This document shows positions 26,711 through 35,798 of a stretch of 64,000 nucleotides of DNA, piece by piece (the stretch's first letter is position 1; each line of letters begins with the position of its first letter). The notes below the pieces were generated by a model. The model saw only the letters and a program-made list of their open reading frames with translations, made no database searches and was not told the origin of the DNA. Source of the DNA: Thiothrix eikelboomii (lineage in GTDB: Bacteria > Pseudomonadota > Gammaproteobacteria > Thiotrichales > Thiotrichaceae); the NCBI RefSeq assembly GCF_900167255.1, contig NZ_FUYB01000006.1, positions 1-64,000 of the forward strand, written 5' to 3'. Made by a program: the position numbers and the translations under genes.

Positions 26711-28684
26711 ATGAAGACTCTGATCGGTTGGTTGGCGAGTAGTGCTTTGTTATTGAGTGCTTGTGATGAGCGAGCATGGTCAGTTGCTGAGAAATCGAGT
26801 GCAGGTGTTGGCTTACAAGGTTCTGTGATTAGCCCGCTGCGTTTTAGTAATCCCTATCCGCAGATTCCTGCACAGTGTTATACCGAAACTTCACGCGGTG
26901 CACAGAATACCTGTCAGTATTGCCATACCAATGCAGCCTATAAAGCGGGTTTAGGCAATAACAATCCGCAAGCTGGAGCTGAGCCACGGATTGGCAATTT
27001 TCAATTGGAATATGCCTATGCGCCTTATGATAACTATGCACCTTTAGCCAGTGTGAATCATTGGGAAAATACCTTAAAGCCTGAAGTGTTAAGCCAAGTC
27101 GTCACAAGCTTAGGCTTAGATCCCTCAACTTGGGATATGCAAACTTATCTTCGTAGTGATAATTGGCAAGCCGCTTTTCAGCAACGCAGTGGCGATTTAA
27201 GAGCTTGGGATGCAGGGGTACAAGCACCTTTTCGCTTATTTCCGGCACTAGATCCTCAAGACTTACCCGCTAAAGCCGATGGTTTTGTGCGCAGTATGCA
27301 AGCCAAGCATGGCTTTTTTCAGGATGAACACGGTTGGTTAACCGGTTGGCGGGCATTAAATTTTATGCCCTACGGGATTTTTACGCCGCTCACAGGATCG
27401 GTTTCGGGGGTTTATATCCGATTGCCTGCTAAGTTTATGCAGGATGAAACAGGACGTTTTGATTTAGCCGTTTATAAGGCGAATTTAGATTTATTGGAGC
27501 AAGCGATTCAAGATCGGCTCACCGCAGACAGCCCACAGCAGTATTGGGGTAAAGCTCATGATGTAAAGGTCGAGCGTGGTCTCTATCCGTTAGGTACTGA
27601 GTTTGCCCATCCTTTGCATTATGTTGATGTACAAGCAGATGGTTCAGACCCAAGTATCAGTCCATTTCCGGGTACGCGGAGTCGGCGGGTTAAAGAAATT
27701 CGTTATATGTATAAAGCTCGCCCTTGGCAACCGAGTCAGTTTCGCCCCGCAGAAAAAGCCGAGGGCAGTGGTATCTATGGTAATGATGAGCAAGGTTGGG
27801 TTGATAATGGAGCTGGGTGGTTACTCGCAGGCTTTATTGAGGATAAGCAGGGGGCTTTACGCCCACAAACCCGTGAAGAAATGATGCAATGTCTTGCTTG
27901 CCATAGTGGGATTACCCGCACTGAATTTCCGACCTTTACGTCCGGCACGGGCAATACGATAGATAGTACCTGGGCATTGGCCCGCAAATTTTCGAGTAGT
28001 TTAGGTTGGCAGGAGATGAATTACTTAAGCTATCAAGCGGATAAAACCGCTTTACCGAGTACAGTTCCCGGTCAAGCTCGGCAGGCTGATCCGATTAATC
28101 GGAACTTAGGCATGGGGGAGTTGCGTTATTTCTTAGAAACTGTCGTTGGTGCTAGCCTTTATGGTGAGATGCCAGCCTCCATTGAGGCATGGTTAGCCCA
28201 CGAAATTCGTCAAGAACAGGGCTATAGTGCTGATTGGCCGAGTTTAATGAATGCGGATGCAACAGCCTTCCAACAGGTGCAAGACTTGCGTCAGCGTCTG
28301 ATGCGTGAGTTAACAGCTAAAGGCAAACATCTGCAAGACAATGGCCATATTCAAGGCGTTTTTCTATATCCACCTCAACAAGACGCTTTGGCCGCTGCAG
28401 CTCGCTATCGACAAGTGGTTGTCAGCCAGCGTTATCACTTCGGTAAGGATGTATTTGCCATTACACCTTGGGCGTATCGGCATTTCCGTGAACCGATTGA
28501 GGCGCTGACTAAAGTCGATGGTACGCCTTACCAAACGGGTGAATTAATTACCGAACGAGCGGTTGAGCTGGATGACCCAGCAAGCTTTACCTACCGAGCA
28601 GGCAATACCCGCACGGGCATAGATGAAAGTCGCCCCTATCCGGTAGGTAATTATAATCCAGAGTATTTGCCGCTTTTGAAATAA
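26711..28684 (+). CDS. two-haem c-type cytochrome lipoprotein, unknown function
   Basis: I do not recognise the family. The 657-residue protein has a lipoprotein signal (ASSALLLSAC-DER) with Asp after the lipidated Cys. Two haem c attachment motifs occur, CQYCH (68-72) and CLACH (394-398). The region between contains aromatic-rich segments such as GWRALNFMPYGIFTPL and a conserved-looking EIRYMYKARPW. It lies 90 bp after the PhoX-like gene, and both carry a Cys-Asp lipobox. The role may be periplasmic electron transfer or peroxidase-like, but no catalytic family is evident. Confidence 0.7.
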   Translation: MKTLIGWLASSALLLSACDERAWSVAEKSSAGVGLQGSVISPLRFSNPYPQIPAQCYTETSRGAQNTCQYCHTNAAYKAGLGNNNPQAGAEPRIGNFQLEYAYAPYDNYAPLASVNHWENTLKPEVLSQVVTSLGLDPSTWDMQTYLRSDNWQAAFQQRSGDLRAWDAGVQAPFRLFPALDPQDLPAKADGFVRSMQAKHGFFQDEHGWLTGWRALNFMPYGIFTPLTGSVSGVYIRLPAKFMQDETGRFDLAVYKANLDLLEQAIQDRLTADSPQQYWGKAHDVKVERGLYPLGTEFAHPLHYVDVQADGSDPSISPFPGTRSRRVKEIRYMYKARPWQPSQFRPAEKAEGSGIYGNDEQGWVDNGAGWLLAGFIEDKQGALRPQTREEMMQCLACHSGITRTEFPTFTSGTGNTIDSTWALARKFSSSLGWQEMNYLSYQADKTALPSTVPGQARQADPINRNLGMGELRYFLETVVGASLYGEMPASIEAWLAHEIRQEQGYSADWPSLMNADATAFQQVQDLRQRLMRELTAKGKHLQDNGHIQGVFLYPPQQDALAAAARYRQVVVSQRYHFGKDVFAITPWAYRHFREPIEALTKVDGTPYQTGELITERAVELDDPASFTYRAGNTRTGIDESRPYPVGNYNPEYLPLLK

Positions 28685-28688
28685 TCAT

Positions 28689-28710
28689 CTGATTACTCAT
28701 GAGTAATCAG
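28689..28710. terminator. perfect 22-bp palindrome between convergent genes
   Basis: CTGATTACTCA and its exact complement abut at 28699/28700. The palindrome lies between the ends of the cytochrome lipoprotein gene and the convergent GNAT gene, so a bidirectional terminator is likely, although there is no strong T-run. A protein-binding site is the alternative. Confidence 0.55.
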
Positions 28711-28713
28711 TGA

Positions 28714-29376
28714 TTAGTGGCTTGTCGAATTTGAGTTGATCCAATTTGGCAAGCCCTGTAAATAATCGGGGGGATAGTTATGATTAAAGCGCTCCATGCG
28801 CTGCTCTAAATTCTGTTTTACCGCTGCCCATTCCGTATCTAAAATGCTATAAATAAGGGTGTCACGAATCACCCCGTCGGGCATGATCGCACTCCGTCTT
28901 AAAATCCCTTCGGGGACTGCACCCATTTTCTCTAAGGATTGACGTGAGCGCAGATTGCGAATATCGGTTTTAAACTGTACGCGCAAAATACCAAAGGTTT
29001 CAAAGGCATGGCGCATCAATAAGTATTTGCTCTCAAGGTTGACCCCACTGCGTTGATAGTCGCTGGCATACCAAGTTCCACCAATTTCCAGTTTAAAATG
29101 CTTAAGGCAAATATCTCGAAAGCGAGTGCAGCCAATGGCTTGATCGGTTGCTTTGTGAATCACAGCAAATGGTAAATCGCTACCGGCATCCCGTAAGCGA
29201 ATCGCATGGCTGATGAACGTATTCATTGCGAGGGGTTCTGCTAAATTGCCATAGAACATATATTTCCAAATGGATTCATCGCGTGCAGCTTTTAATAGAT
29301 CCGGTGCATGCCATTTGGTTAAAGGTTCTAAACGGATCAGTTTGCCTTCTAAGGTGACAGGACGTAAGCCTTGCAT
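28714..29376 (-). CDS. GNAT-family N-acetyltransferase (RimJ/RimL-like)
   Basis: This 220-residue protein has the RimJ/RimL-type layout: N-terminal LEGKLIRLEPLTKWHAPDLLKAA, beta-strand LPFAVIHKATDQAIGCTRF, EIGGTWYASDYQRSGVNLESKYLLMRHAFE around the acetyl-CoA site, and the C-terminal NLRSRQSLEKMGAVPEGILRRS. Relatives acetylate amino-terminal or small amine groups. The substrate is not deducible. It is an isolated minus-strand gene between the cytochrome gene and the PAP2 gene. Confidence 0.82.
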   Translation of the reverse strand: MQGLRPVTLEGKLIRLEPLTKWHAPDLLKAARDESIWKYMFYGNLAEPLAMNTFISHAIRLRDAGSDLPFAVIHKATDQAIGCTRFRDICLKHFKLEIGGTWYASDYQRSGVNLESKYLLMRHAFETFGILRVQFKTDIRNLRSRQSLEKMGAVPEGILRRSAIMPDGVIRDTLIYSILDTEWAAVKQNLEQRMERFNHNYPPDYLQGLPNWINSNSTSH

Positions 29377-29440
29377 AACACGCTCCTTGTTAAATTAGCC
29401 TTCAATCAGCTTTAAAGCCTAGGTGGTTTAAAGAGGTGGT

Positions 29441-29965
29441 TTAAACCATGACTAGGAAACTACTCAAGGCTAGGGTGACGCCAATTAAGACACCGATTAG
29501 CACGTCACTTGGATAATGCAAGCCAAGCACAATGCGTGAAACGGCCGTGAGAGCCGCGAATGGAATCACTAAATAAGACCACTCTGGATAGTAATGCAGC
29601 AAAATCAATGTAAAGCTCACCGCATGCAAAGTGTGTCCAGAGGGGAAACTGAATTGATCTAAAGCCGCTACATTTTGGAAAATAGCTGTGTTGTAGTGAT
29701 AAGGGCGTACTCGCAAAGTTGAACCCTTGAGGAGTTTATAAATCATTAAACCGACTAAGCCGACTAACCCCATGTGGAGTGAAACATAGAGAGCTGACCA
29801 GCCATAAATTAGTGGTAACGTTAGCATTAAGGTGTACCAAAACACACCATTGCCTAAGCGACTGATTCCCGCAAAGAAATAGCTAATCGGTCGTCTACGA
29901 TTAATCTGGTTGATGAGTAGGCATAAAGGAATTTCACGTGCATTTAATTGCTGGAGCAGCTTCAT
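29441..29965 (-). CDS. PAP2-family membrane phosphatase
   Basis: This 174-residue protein has five to six membrane helices and the PAP2 acid-phosphatase triad of motifs: KGSTLRVRP, PSGHT and SRIVLGLHYPSDVL. Family members dephosphorylate phosphatidate, undecaprenyl pyrophosphate or phosphatidylglycerophosphate. It is divergent from pstS, and the Pho box at 30125-30142 lies in the shared region, so it may be phosphate-regulated and supply diacylglycerol for BtaA. That link is inference. Confidence 0.85.
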   Translation of the reverse strand: MKLLQQLNAREIPLCLLINQINRRRPISYFFAGISRLGNGVFWYTLMLTLPLIYGWSALYVSLHMGLVGLVGLMIYKLLKGSTLRVRPYHYNTAIFQNVAALDQFSFPSGHTLHAVSFTLILLHYYPEWSYLVIPFAALTAVSRIVLGLHYPSDVLIGVLIGVTLALSSFLVMV

Positions 29966-30124
29966 GATTTCTTTCCTAAGTTAAAGCTATTAAGAACCAG
30001 AACTAGAGTGTGAATCTTGATTGCTGCAGAACAATGACGCTCTGATGAATATCCTATGTCATTGTTATTAAATGGTTTTATTGAGAATTTTAGGGGTAAA
30101 TAATTAAATCCTGAAAATGACAGT

Positions 30125-30142
30125 TTGTCATCGCTTTGTCAT
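30125..30142 (+). promoter_or_regulatory. Pho box upstream of pstS
   Basis: TTGTCAT-CGCT-TTGTCAT: two identical 7-mers with the canonical 4-bp spacer (11-bp period). It lies 55 bp before the pstS ATG. A copy in the opposite orientation (ATGACAG) directly precedes it, giving TGACAGTTTGTCA dyad symmetry. Confidence 0.88.
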
Positions 30143-30196
30143 ATTTAAGCTCTACACTGCGCACATCTTAAGGCTTAATGAACGGAGAACGCTGAA

Positions 30197-31234
30197 ATGA
30201 AAAAACTGTCTATGGCTATCGCAGCGGGCTTGCTGGTTGCTACTAGTGCTGCACAAGCTCGTGACAATATCTCAATCGTTGGTTCTTCAACGGTTTATCC
30301 TTTTACTACGACCGTCGCTGAAAACTATGCCAAGAAAACGGGCAATCCAGCTCCTAAGGTTGAATCCACTGGCACAGGTGGCGGCATGAAATTATTCTGC
30401 GAAGGGACTGCGGTTGAATCGGCCGATATGACGGGTGCATCGCGTCGGATTAAAGAAAGCGAATTAGCCGATTGCAAAAAGAACGGCGTTAGCCCGGTTG
30501 AAATCAAAATTGGTTACGACGGGATTGCAGTAGCGAATGCTAAAGCGGCGGATGCTTATAACTTCACCCGCCGTGATCTGTTTTTAGCACTGGCGAAAGA
30601 GATACCGGATGTAGCTAGTAGCGAATTAAAATTAGTACCTAACCCTTACAAAACTTGGAAAGAAATCAATCCTGCATTACCGGATGCACCGATTGAAGTC
30701 CTAGGACCACCACCCACCTCAGGTACTCGGGATGCTTTTGTTGAATTGGTTATGCATGAAGGTTGCAAAAGCTTCCCAGCGATCAAAAAGTTGGAAAAAG
30801 AAGATGGCGATCAATTCAAGAAAATCTGCAATAGCATGCGTGAAGATGGCAAATACATCGAAGCGGGCGAAAACGACAATCTGATCGTACAAAAGCTGCA
30901 AGCTAATCCGAAAGCAGTGGGTATTTTCGGTTTCAGTTTCTTGGATCAAAACGCCGACAAGGTGAAAGGTTCAGCTATCGAAGGTGTTGAGATTAGCTTC
31001 GAAAATATTGCTGCTGGCAAATACTCGGTTTCACGTCCGATGTATGTATATGTGAAGAAAGAGCATGTGGGTACAGTGAAAGGCATTGAAGATTTCGTGA
31101 CCGAACTGACGAGCGATGCTGCTTGGGGTGATACCGGATATTTAGCCGAAAAAGGTATGATCCCTATGCCAGAGGCTGAGCGTCAGAGCTTTGGTGAGGC
31201 AGCAAAAGGTTTAAAAGTTCTCGAGTCTCTCTAA
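30197..31234 (+). CDS. pstS: phosphate-binding protein PstS
   Basis: PstS is the periplasmic high-affinity phosphate receptor of the Pst ABC transporter. The 345-residue precursor has a signal peptide cleaved after AAQA (residue 21). The mature protein begins RDNISIVGSSTVYPFT, where the SST loop contacts phosphate. Further phosphate-site motifs are ESTGTGGGMKLFCEG and PTSGTRDAFVE. GGAG lies 9 bases before the ATG. It is preceded by a Pho box and followed by a hairpin with a T-run, so it is probably the most abundant product of the locus. Confidence 0.96.
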   Translation: MKKLSMAIAAGLLVATSAAQARDNISIVGSSTVYPFTTTVAENYAKKTGNPAPKVESTGTGGGMKLFCEGTAVESADMTGASRRIKESELADCKKNGVSPVEIKIGYDGIAVANAKAADAYNFTRRDLFLALAKEIPDVASSELKLVPNPYKTWKEINPALPDAPIEVLGPPPTSGTRDAFVELVMHEGCKSFPAIKKLEKEDGDQFKKICNSMREDGKYIEAGENDNLIVQKLQANPKAVGIFGFSFLDQNADKVKGSAIEGVEISFENIAAGKYSVSRPMYVYVKKEHVGTVKGIEDFVTELTSDAAWGDTGYLAEKGMIPMPEAERQSFGEAAKGLKVLESL

Positions 31235-31270
31235 TAGTAAAAACTAAGCATTTACTTTAATTTTCACGGT

Positions 31271-31299
31271 GGGGGTTAGCTCGCTAACTCCCGGTTTTT
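31271..31299 (+). terminator. intrinsic terminator/attenuator between pstS and pstC
   Basis: A 10-bp stem with one G-T wobble (gggggttagc 31271-31280 with gctaactccc 31283-31292) is followed by GGTTTTT. It would end most pstS transcripts, while the Pho box at 31320-31337 restarts transcription for pstCAB-phoU. Confidence 0.75.
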
Positions 31300-31319
31300 G
31301 CTAAAGAAGCTTAGTCATT

Positions 31320-31337
31320 TTGTCATGAATTTGTCAT
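31320..31337 (+). promoter_or_regulatory. Pho box upstream of pstC
   Basis: TTGTCAT-GAAT-TTGTCAT: two identical 7-mers at an 11-bp period. It is separate from the pstS Pho box and lies about 100 bp before the pstC start, giving pstCAB-phoU its own PhoB-dependent promoter. Confidence 0.85.
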
Positions 31338-31435
31338 AAACACGCAGTATTATCCGCGTGCAGCCACTTGTGTCGCTCTAAAATGACAGTGGCTACCGAC
31401 TGCAAAACCTCTTCCTTGCTGTGGTATACACATGT

Positions 31436-32824
31436 ATGAATAGCTCAATCATCTTGCTTCTACTGCTGGTCTTAGCAGCTTTCAGCTATTTCTTTGGGCG
31501 TAAGCGAGCCTTAGCTGTCTCCAATGGAAATCGTGGAGTTAATAAGCTGCATTCACTGCCCGGCTATTATGGTTATTTAGTAGTGGTGTGGTGCTTAATC
31601 CCCTCTTTAATCGCTTTAATGCTATGGTCATTTTTTAGCCCTGCACTGATTAGCCAACAGGTCGTTGCTAGCTTACCTGCGGACATTCAGGCAGCCGATG
31701 CAACCACGGTGAATCTGTTTATGAATCGGGTGGCAAGCATGGCAAAAGCAGGGGCGATTGATGCAACTGCCGAGCCTGTGCAACAAGCAGCGGCACGCTA
31801 CTACATGGACTTACAAGCTAATAGCAACCTGATCAAATCTGTGTTGGTATTTGCTTTAGCGGGTCTAGGCATCTTTTGGGGCTTACGCAAAATTGCACCG
31901 CAATTTCGTGCACGTAATCAAGTTGAAAAAGTCATTGTGGGTTTAATGATTCTTTGTGCCTCGATTGCGATTGTCACGACCTTGGGGATTGTGCTGTCAG
32001 TTCTCTTTGAGTCAATTCGTTTCTTCCAAGCCGTACCGATCACCGAGTTTTTATTTGGCACACATTGGAGTCCGCAAACGGCGATTCGTACTGATCAAGT
32101 GGGTGGTTCTGGTAGCTTTGGCGCGGTGCCTTTATTTGCAGGCACTTTGTTGATTTCAGTGATTGCCTTAGTGATTGCGGTGCCAGTAGGTTTAATGTCA
32201 GCGATTTATTTATCTGAATATGCCAGTCGGCGGGTTCGTGCTTGGGTTAAGCCGAGCTTAGAAGTCTTGGCTGGGATTCCCACCGTGGTGTATGGTTTTT
32301 TTGCGGCGTTAACGGTTGCACCTTTCATTCGTGATTTGGGGGAAAGTGTGGGTTTGACCGTCGCCTCAGAAAGTGCCTTAGCCGCCGGTTTAGTCATGGG
32401 CGTGATGATTATTCCGTTTATGTCATCGCTGTCCGATGATGTGATTAACGCAGTCCCGCAGGCGATGCGTGATGGTTCGTATGGCATGGGAGCTACTCGC
32501 TCAGAAACGATCAAGCAAGTGATTTTACCTGCCGCCTTGCCCGGGATTGTTGGGGCTTTCTTATTAGCGGCTTCTCGTGCGATTGGTGAAACCATGATTG
32601 TCGTGATGGCGGCTGGTTTATCTGCCAATCTCACGGCCAATCCGTTGGAAGCTGTCACCACTGTGACGGTACAAATCGTTACGCTCTTAACAGGCGACCA
32701 AGAGTTCGATAGTCCAAAGACCTTAGCGGCGTTTGCTTTAGGTTTGACCTTATTCGTACTCACTTTGATTTTGAATATCGTGGCTTTGCGGATCGTGCGC
32801 AAATACCGCGAGCAGTATGACTAA
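31436..32824 (+). CDS. pstC: phosphate ABC transporter permease PstC (long form)
   Basis: This inner-membrane channel subunit has about 462 residues. It is longer than the roughly 320 residues of E. coli PstC, because of an N-terminal extension of two or three helices with a periplasmic loop (residues about 60-135). The core has the permease pattern SAIYLSEYASRRVRAWVKPSLEVLAGIPTVVYGFFA and the EAA-type loop MRDGSYGMGATRSETIKQVILPAALPGI. A GTG at 31421 is an alternative start, and no clear ribosome site was seen for either. It forms a heterodimer with PstA. Confidence 0.9.
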   Translation: MNSSIILLLLLVLAAFSYFFGRKRALAVSNGNRGVNKLHSLPGYYGYLVVVWCLIPSLIALMLWSFFSPALISQQVVASLPADIQAADATTVNLFMNRVASMAKAGAIDATAEPVQQAAARYYMDLQANSNLIKSVLVFALAGLGIFWGLRKIAPQFRARNQVEKVIVGLMILCASIAIVTTLGIVLSVLFESIRFFQAVPITEFLFGTHWSPQTAIRTDQVGGSGSFGAVPLFAGTLLISVIALVIAVPVGLMSAIYLSEYASRRVRAWVKPSLEVLAGIPTVVYGFFAALTVAPFIRDLGESVGLTVASESALAAGLVMGVMIIPFMSSLSDDVINAVPQAMRDGSYGMGATRSETIKQVILPAALPGIVGAFLLAASRAIGETMIVVMAAGLSANLTANPLEAVTTVTVQIVTLLTGDQEFDSPKTLAAFALGLTLFVLTLILNIVALRIVRKYREQYD

Positions 32825-32838
32825 ACGGGAGCCGGAAC

Positions 32839-34119
32839 ATGAGTAATAAGACTGAATTAGTTCGTGCCAGTCTGGCTAAGCGCTATGCACGGGAAAAGCG
32901 CTTTCGCTTTTATGGTTTAGCGTCAATTGTGCTGAGTTTGACCTTTTTGGTGATTCTCTTAACCACTATTTTCATGCAAGGTTGGCCAGCCTTTACCCAA
33001 ACCTATATGCAATTAGAAGTGAATCTAAGTGCTGAAGCTTTAGGCGTCGAGTCGACGGCTTCTCAAGAAAAGTTACGGGCGGCGAATTATGATGCGGTTG
33101 TGATGAATGCCTTAAATGCCCGTTTCCCGGGGGTGACCGAGCGCAAGCAAAAAATGGCTTTAAAAAAGTTGGTGAGTTCGAGCGCAGCTTATGATTTGCA
33201 AAAACAAGTCATGGACAACCCTCAACTCATTGGCACTCAACCAACGATTTGGGTGATGACTGATGATGATATTGATACTTACTTTAAAGGTAAGATTGAT
33301 CGTACCCAAGCTGAAGCGGATCGGCGAATTAAAGATTTTCAATTGGCTTGGCTCGATGATTTAGCCGCGAAAGGTGAGATTGAGCGCCGTTTTAATGTCC
33401 CATTTTTCACCTCAGGTGATTCTCGTGAGCCAGAACAGGCAGGTATTTTGAGTGCGCTGATGGGTTCCTTCTATACCATGTTGGTAACCATGACCTTAGC
33501 CTTCCCGATTGGAGTGGCAGCTGCGATTTATTTAGAGGAGTTTGCACCTAAGAATAATCCTTTCGTGGATTTTATTGAGGTGAATATTAATAACCTCGCG
33601 GCGGTGCCTTCAATTGTATTTGGTTTATTGGGCTTGGCGGTGTTTATTCAGTTTTTTGGTATGCCACGTTCAACCCCATTAGTCGGTGGTTTGGTGTTGA
33701 CCTTAATCACTTTGCCGACGATTATTATTGCCAGTCGAGCCGCACTAAAATCAGTGCCGCCTTCGATTCGCCAAGCGGCTTATGGGATGGGGGCTTCACG
33801 AGTACAGACGGTCTTCCACCATACACTGCCCTTAGCGATGCCCGGTATCTTAACGGGTACGATTATTGGCATGGCACATGCACTCGGTGAAACTGCACCG
33901 CTATTAATGATCGGCATGGTGGCCTTCATTGTCGATATTCCCCACGGTATTACTGATCCAGCGGCTATTTTGCCTGTCCAGATTTATCTATGGTCGGATA
34001 GCCCAGAACGTGCCTTTACTGAAAAAACCTCCGCTGCCATTATTGTCCTGTTATTCTTCCTTGTGATGATGAACTTACTGGCAGTTCTGTTACGTAAAAG
34101 ATTTGAGAGACGCTGGTAA
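32839..34119 (+). CDS. pstA: phosphate ABC transporter permease PstA (long form)
   Basis: This second channel subunit has 426 residues. Like PstC it is longer than the E. coli protein (about 296), here through a large periplasmic insert after the first helix (residues about 45-200, charged and soluble). The conserved core has [39 protein letters not shown] and the coupling loop [33 protein letters not shown] and CCGGAAC precede the ATG. Matched extensions in PstC and PstA are common in a long-form Pst subgroup of gammaproteobacteria. Confidence 0.92.
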   Translation: MSNKTELVRASLAKRYAREKRFRFYGLASIVLSLTFLVILLTTIFMQGWPAFTQTYMQLEVNLSAEALGVESTASQEKLRAANYDAVVMNALNARFPGVTERKQKMALKKLVSSSAAYDLQKQVMDNPQLIGTQPTIWVMTDDDIDTYFKGKIDRTQAEADRRIKDFQLAWLDDLAAKGEIERRFNVPFFTSGDSREPEQAGILSALMGSFYTMLVTMTLAFPIGVAAAIYLEEFAPKNNPFVDFIEVNINNLAAVPSIVFGLLGLAVFIQFFGMPRSTPLVGGLVLTLITLPTIIIASRAALKSVPPSIRQAAYGMGASRVQTVFHHTLPLAMPGILTGTIIGMAHALGETAPLLMIGMVAFIVDIPHGITDPAAILPVQIYLWSDSPERAFTEKTSAAIIVLLFFLVMMNLLAVLLRKRFERRW

Positions 34120-34123
34120 GCCT

Positions 34124-35035
34124 ATGAACACTCTAGCTTTGACAAAAAACACTATGACACTTCCGATTTCACAGGATGCTTCAGCCGCCAGCGCTAAAGA
34201 TCAACCGCTGGATATTCAAACGATTGTTGAGGAACTCAAGCAAGCTTCTCAACCAGTTGGCAATCCATTCTTAGATGATCCTAAGTTTTATACCCGCGAT
34301 GTGGATGTTTTTTATAACCAAGTCAAGCAAGCTATTTTTGGCGTTGATTTAGATATTGGCAAAAATGAAGTGATTGCAATGATTGGACCCTCGGGTTGCG
34401 GCAAATCCACTTTTTTGCGCTGTTTGAATCGGATGAATGACACCATTGATGGTTGTAAAGTCAGGGGGCAGCTCTTATTAGATGGTGAAGATGTATATGC
34501 CAAAGAGCAAGATCCGGTGCTCTTGCGCGCTCGTGTTGGGATGGTTTTCCAAAAACCCAATCCCTTTCCGAAGTCGATTTATGACAATGTGGCCTATGGC
34601 CCGCGCATTCATGGTTTAACGGCAAATCGCAGTGAGCTAGATGATATTGTCGAGGAAAGCTTGAAAAAAGCGGGCTTATTTAACGAAGTCAAGGATCGTT
34701 TACAAGCACCGGGGACAGGTTTGTCGGGTGGTCAACAGCAGCGTTTATGCATTGCCCGGGCGATTGCGGTTAGCCCTGAAGTGATCCTGATGGATGAACC
34801 GACGTCAGCCTTAGATCCGATTGCCACCGCGACGATTGAAGAGCTGATTGATGAACTTCGGCAAAGTTTTACAATCTGTATTGTGACGCACTCGATGCAG
34901 CAAGCGGCGCGGATTTCACAGCGTACTGCTTATTTCCATTTAGGCTATTTGGTCGAAGTGAATGAAACCAATAAAGTCTTTACGAATCCGCAGCATCGGT
35001 TGACAGAAAACTATATTACTGGGCGTTTTGGTTAG
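34124..35035 (+). CDS. pstB: phosphate ABC transporter ATPase PstB
   Basis: This ATPase powers phosphate import and transmits transport state to PhoU and PhoR. Walker A is GPSGCGKST, the signature [15 protein letters not shown], Walker [13 protein letters not shown], and the H-loop IVTHSMQQ. An N-terminal extension of about 50 residues precedes the usual start of the domain. The ATG at 34124, 4 bases after the pstA stop, is chosen over a TTG at 34103. The ATG at 34154 is another possibility, since the extension is not conserved in PstB proteins generally. Confidence 0.94.
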   Translation: MNTLALTKNTMTLPISQDASAASAKDQPLDIQTIVEELKQASQPVGNPFLDDPKFYTRDVDVFYNQVKQAIFGVDLDIGKNEVIAMIGPSGCGKSTFLRCLNRMNDTIDGCKVRGQLLLDGEDVYAKEQDPVLLRARVGMVFQKPNPFPKSIYDNVAYGPRIHGLTANRSELDDIVEESLKKAGLFNEVKDRLQAPGTGLSGGQQQRLCIARAIAVSPEVILMDEPTSALDPIATATIEELIDELRQSFTICIVTHSMQQAARISQRTAYFHLGYLVEVNETNKVFTNPQHRLTENYITGRFG

Positions 35036-35076
35036 TCCACATTGATAAAATATATAAAATTACGAGGAGTTTTCCG

Positions 35077-35775
35077 ATGGACATTGGGCAGCATACTTCG
35101 CATCAATACAATCAAGAATTGGAGCATGTGCGCAATCAATCCCTACAAATGGGTGGTTTGGTTGAAGAGCAATTAGGTAAGGCCTTACGGGCTTTAATGG
35201 AAAATGATAGTCAGTTAGGTGAGGAGGTCGCTTATTCAGATTATCGGGTTAACCGTTTAGAGGTCGAAATTGACGAAGCCTGTACACAAATTATTGCTCG
35301 CCGCCAACCTGCCGCTGGTGATTTGCGCTTAGTGATTAGTCTAATTAAGTCAGTGACCGATTTAGAGCGGATTGGTGATGAAGCAGAGAAAATTGCCCGC
35401 CATGCGATTTCTACCGAAGGCTTGGCTAGCTCTTTGCACACGGCTTTGCGCCATTTAGGTGATCATGTGCGCGAGATGCTGCGCCGGACTTTAGATACTA
35501 TGGCACGGATGGACGCAGAAACTGCTCGGCAAATTGCAGACAGTGATTTGCAAATTGATGCTGAGTTTGATGTATTATCACGCCAGTTATTAACGCATAT
35601 GATGGAAGATCCGCGCACGATTCGGGATAGCCTAAATGTATTATGGTGTGCACGCTCTTTAGAGCGGATCGGTGATCACTGCAAGAATATCTGCGAATAT
35701 GTGATCTATTTAGTAGAAGGCAAAGATGTACGCCATACTAACCGCCCTAAACTAGGAGCCGAGGCCACTCCTTGA
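35077..35775 (+). CDS. phoU: phosphate signalling protein PhoU
   Basis: PhoU is a two-bundle helical protein that links PstB to PhoR and keeps the Pho regulon off when phosphate is plentiful. The 232-residue sequence has two repeats with metal-binding E/D patterns: VTDLERIGDEAEKIARHA in the first half and ARSLERIGDHCKNICEYVIY in the second. GAGGAG precedes the ATG. It is the last gene of the pst operon proper, and the next gene follows after 23 bases. Confidence 0.95.
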   Translation: MDIGQHTSHQYNQELEHVRNQSLQMGGLVEEQLGKALRALMENDSQLGEEVAYSDYRVNRLEVEIDEACTQIIARRQPAAGDLRLVISLIKSVTDLERIGDEAEKIARHAISTEGLASSLHTALRHLGDHVREMLRRTLDTMARMDAETARQIADSDLQIDAEFDVLSRQLLTHMMEDPRTIRDSLNVLWCARSLERIGDHCKNICEYVIYLVEGKDVRHTNRPKLGAEATP

Positions 35776-35798
35776 TAGTTTAAGATGATGAGAGTTTT

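Noticed and set aside
32206-32802. 198-codon minus-strand open frame inside pstC
   Set aside because: Antisense to a well-supported permease gene and of low-complexity composition.
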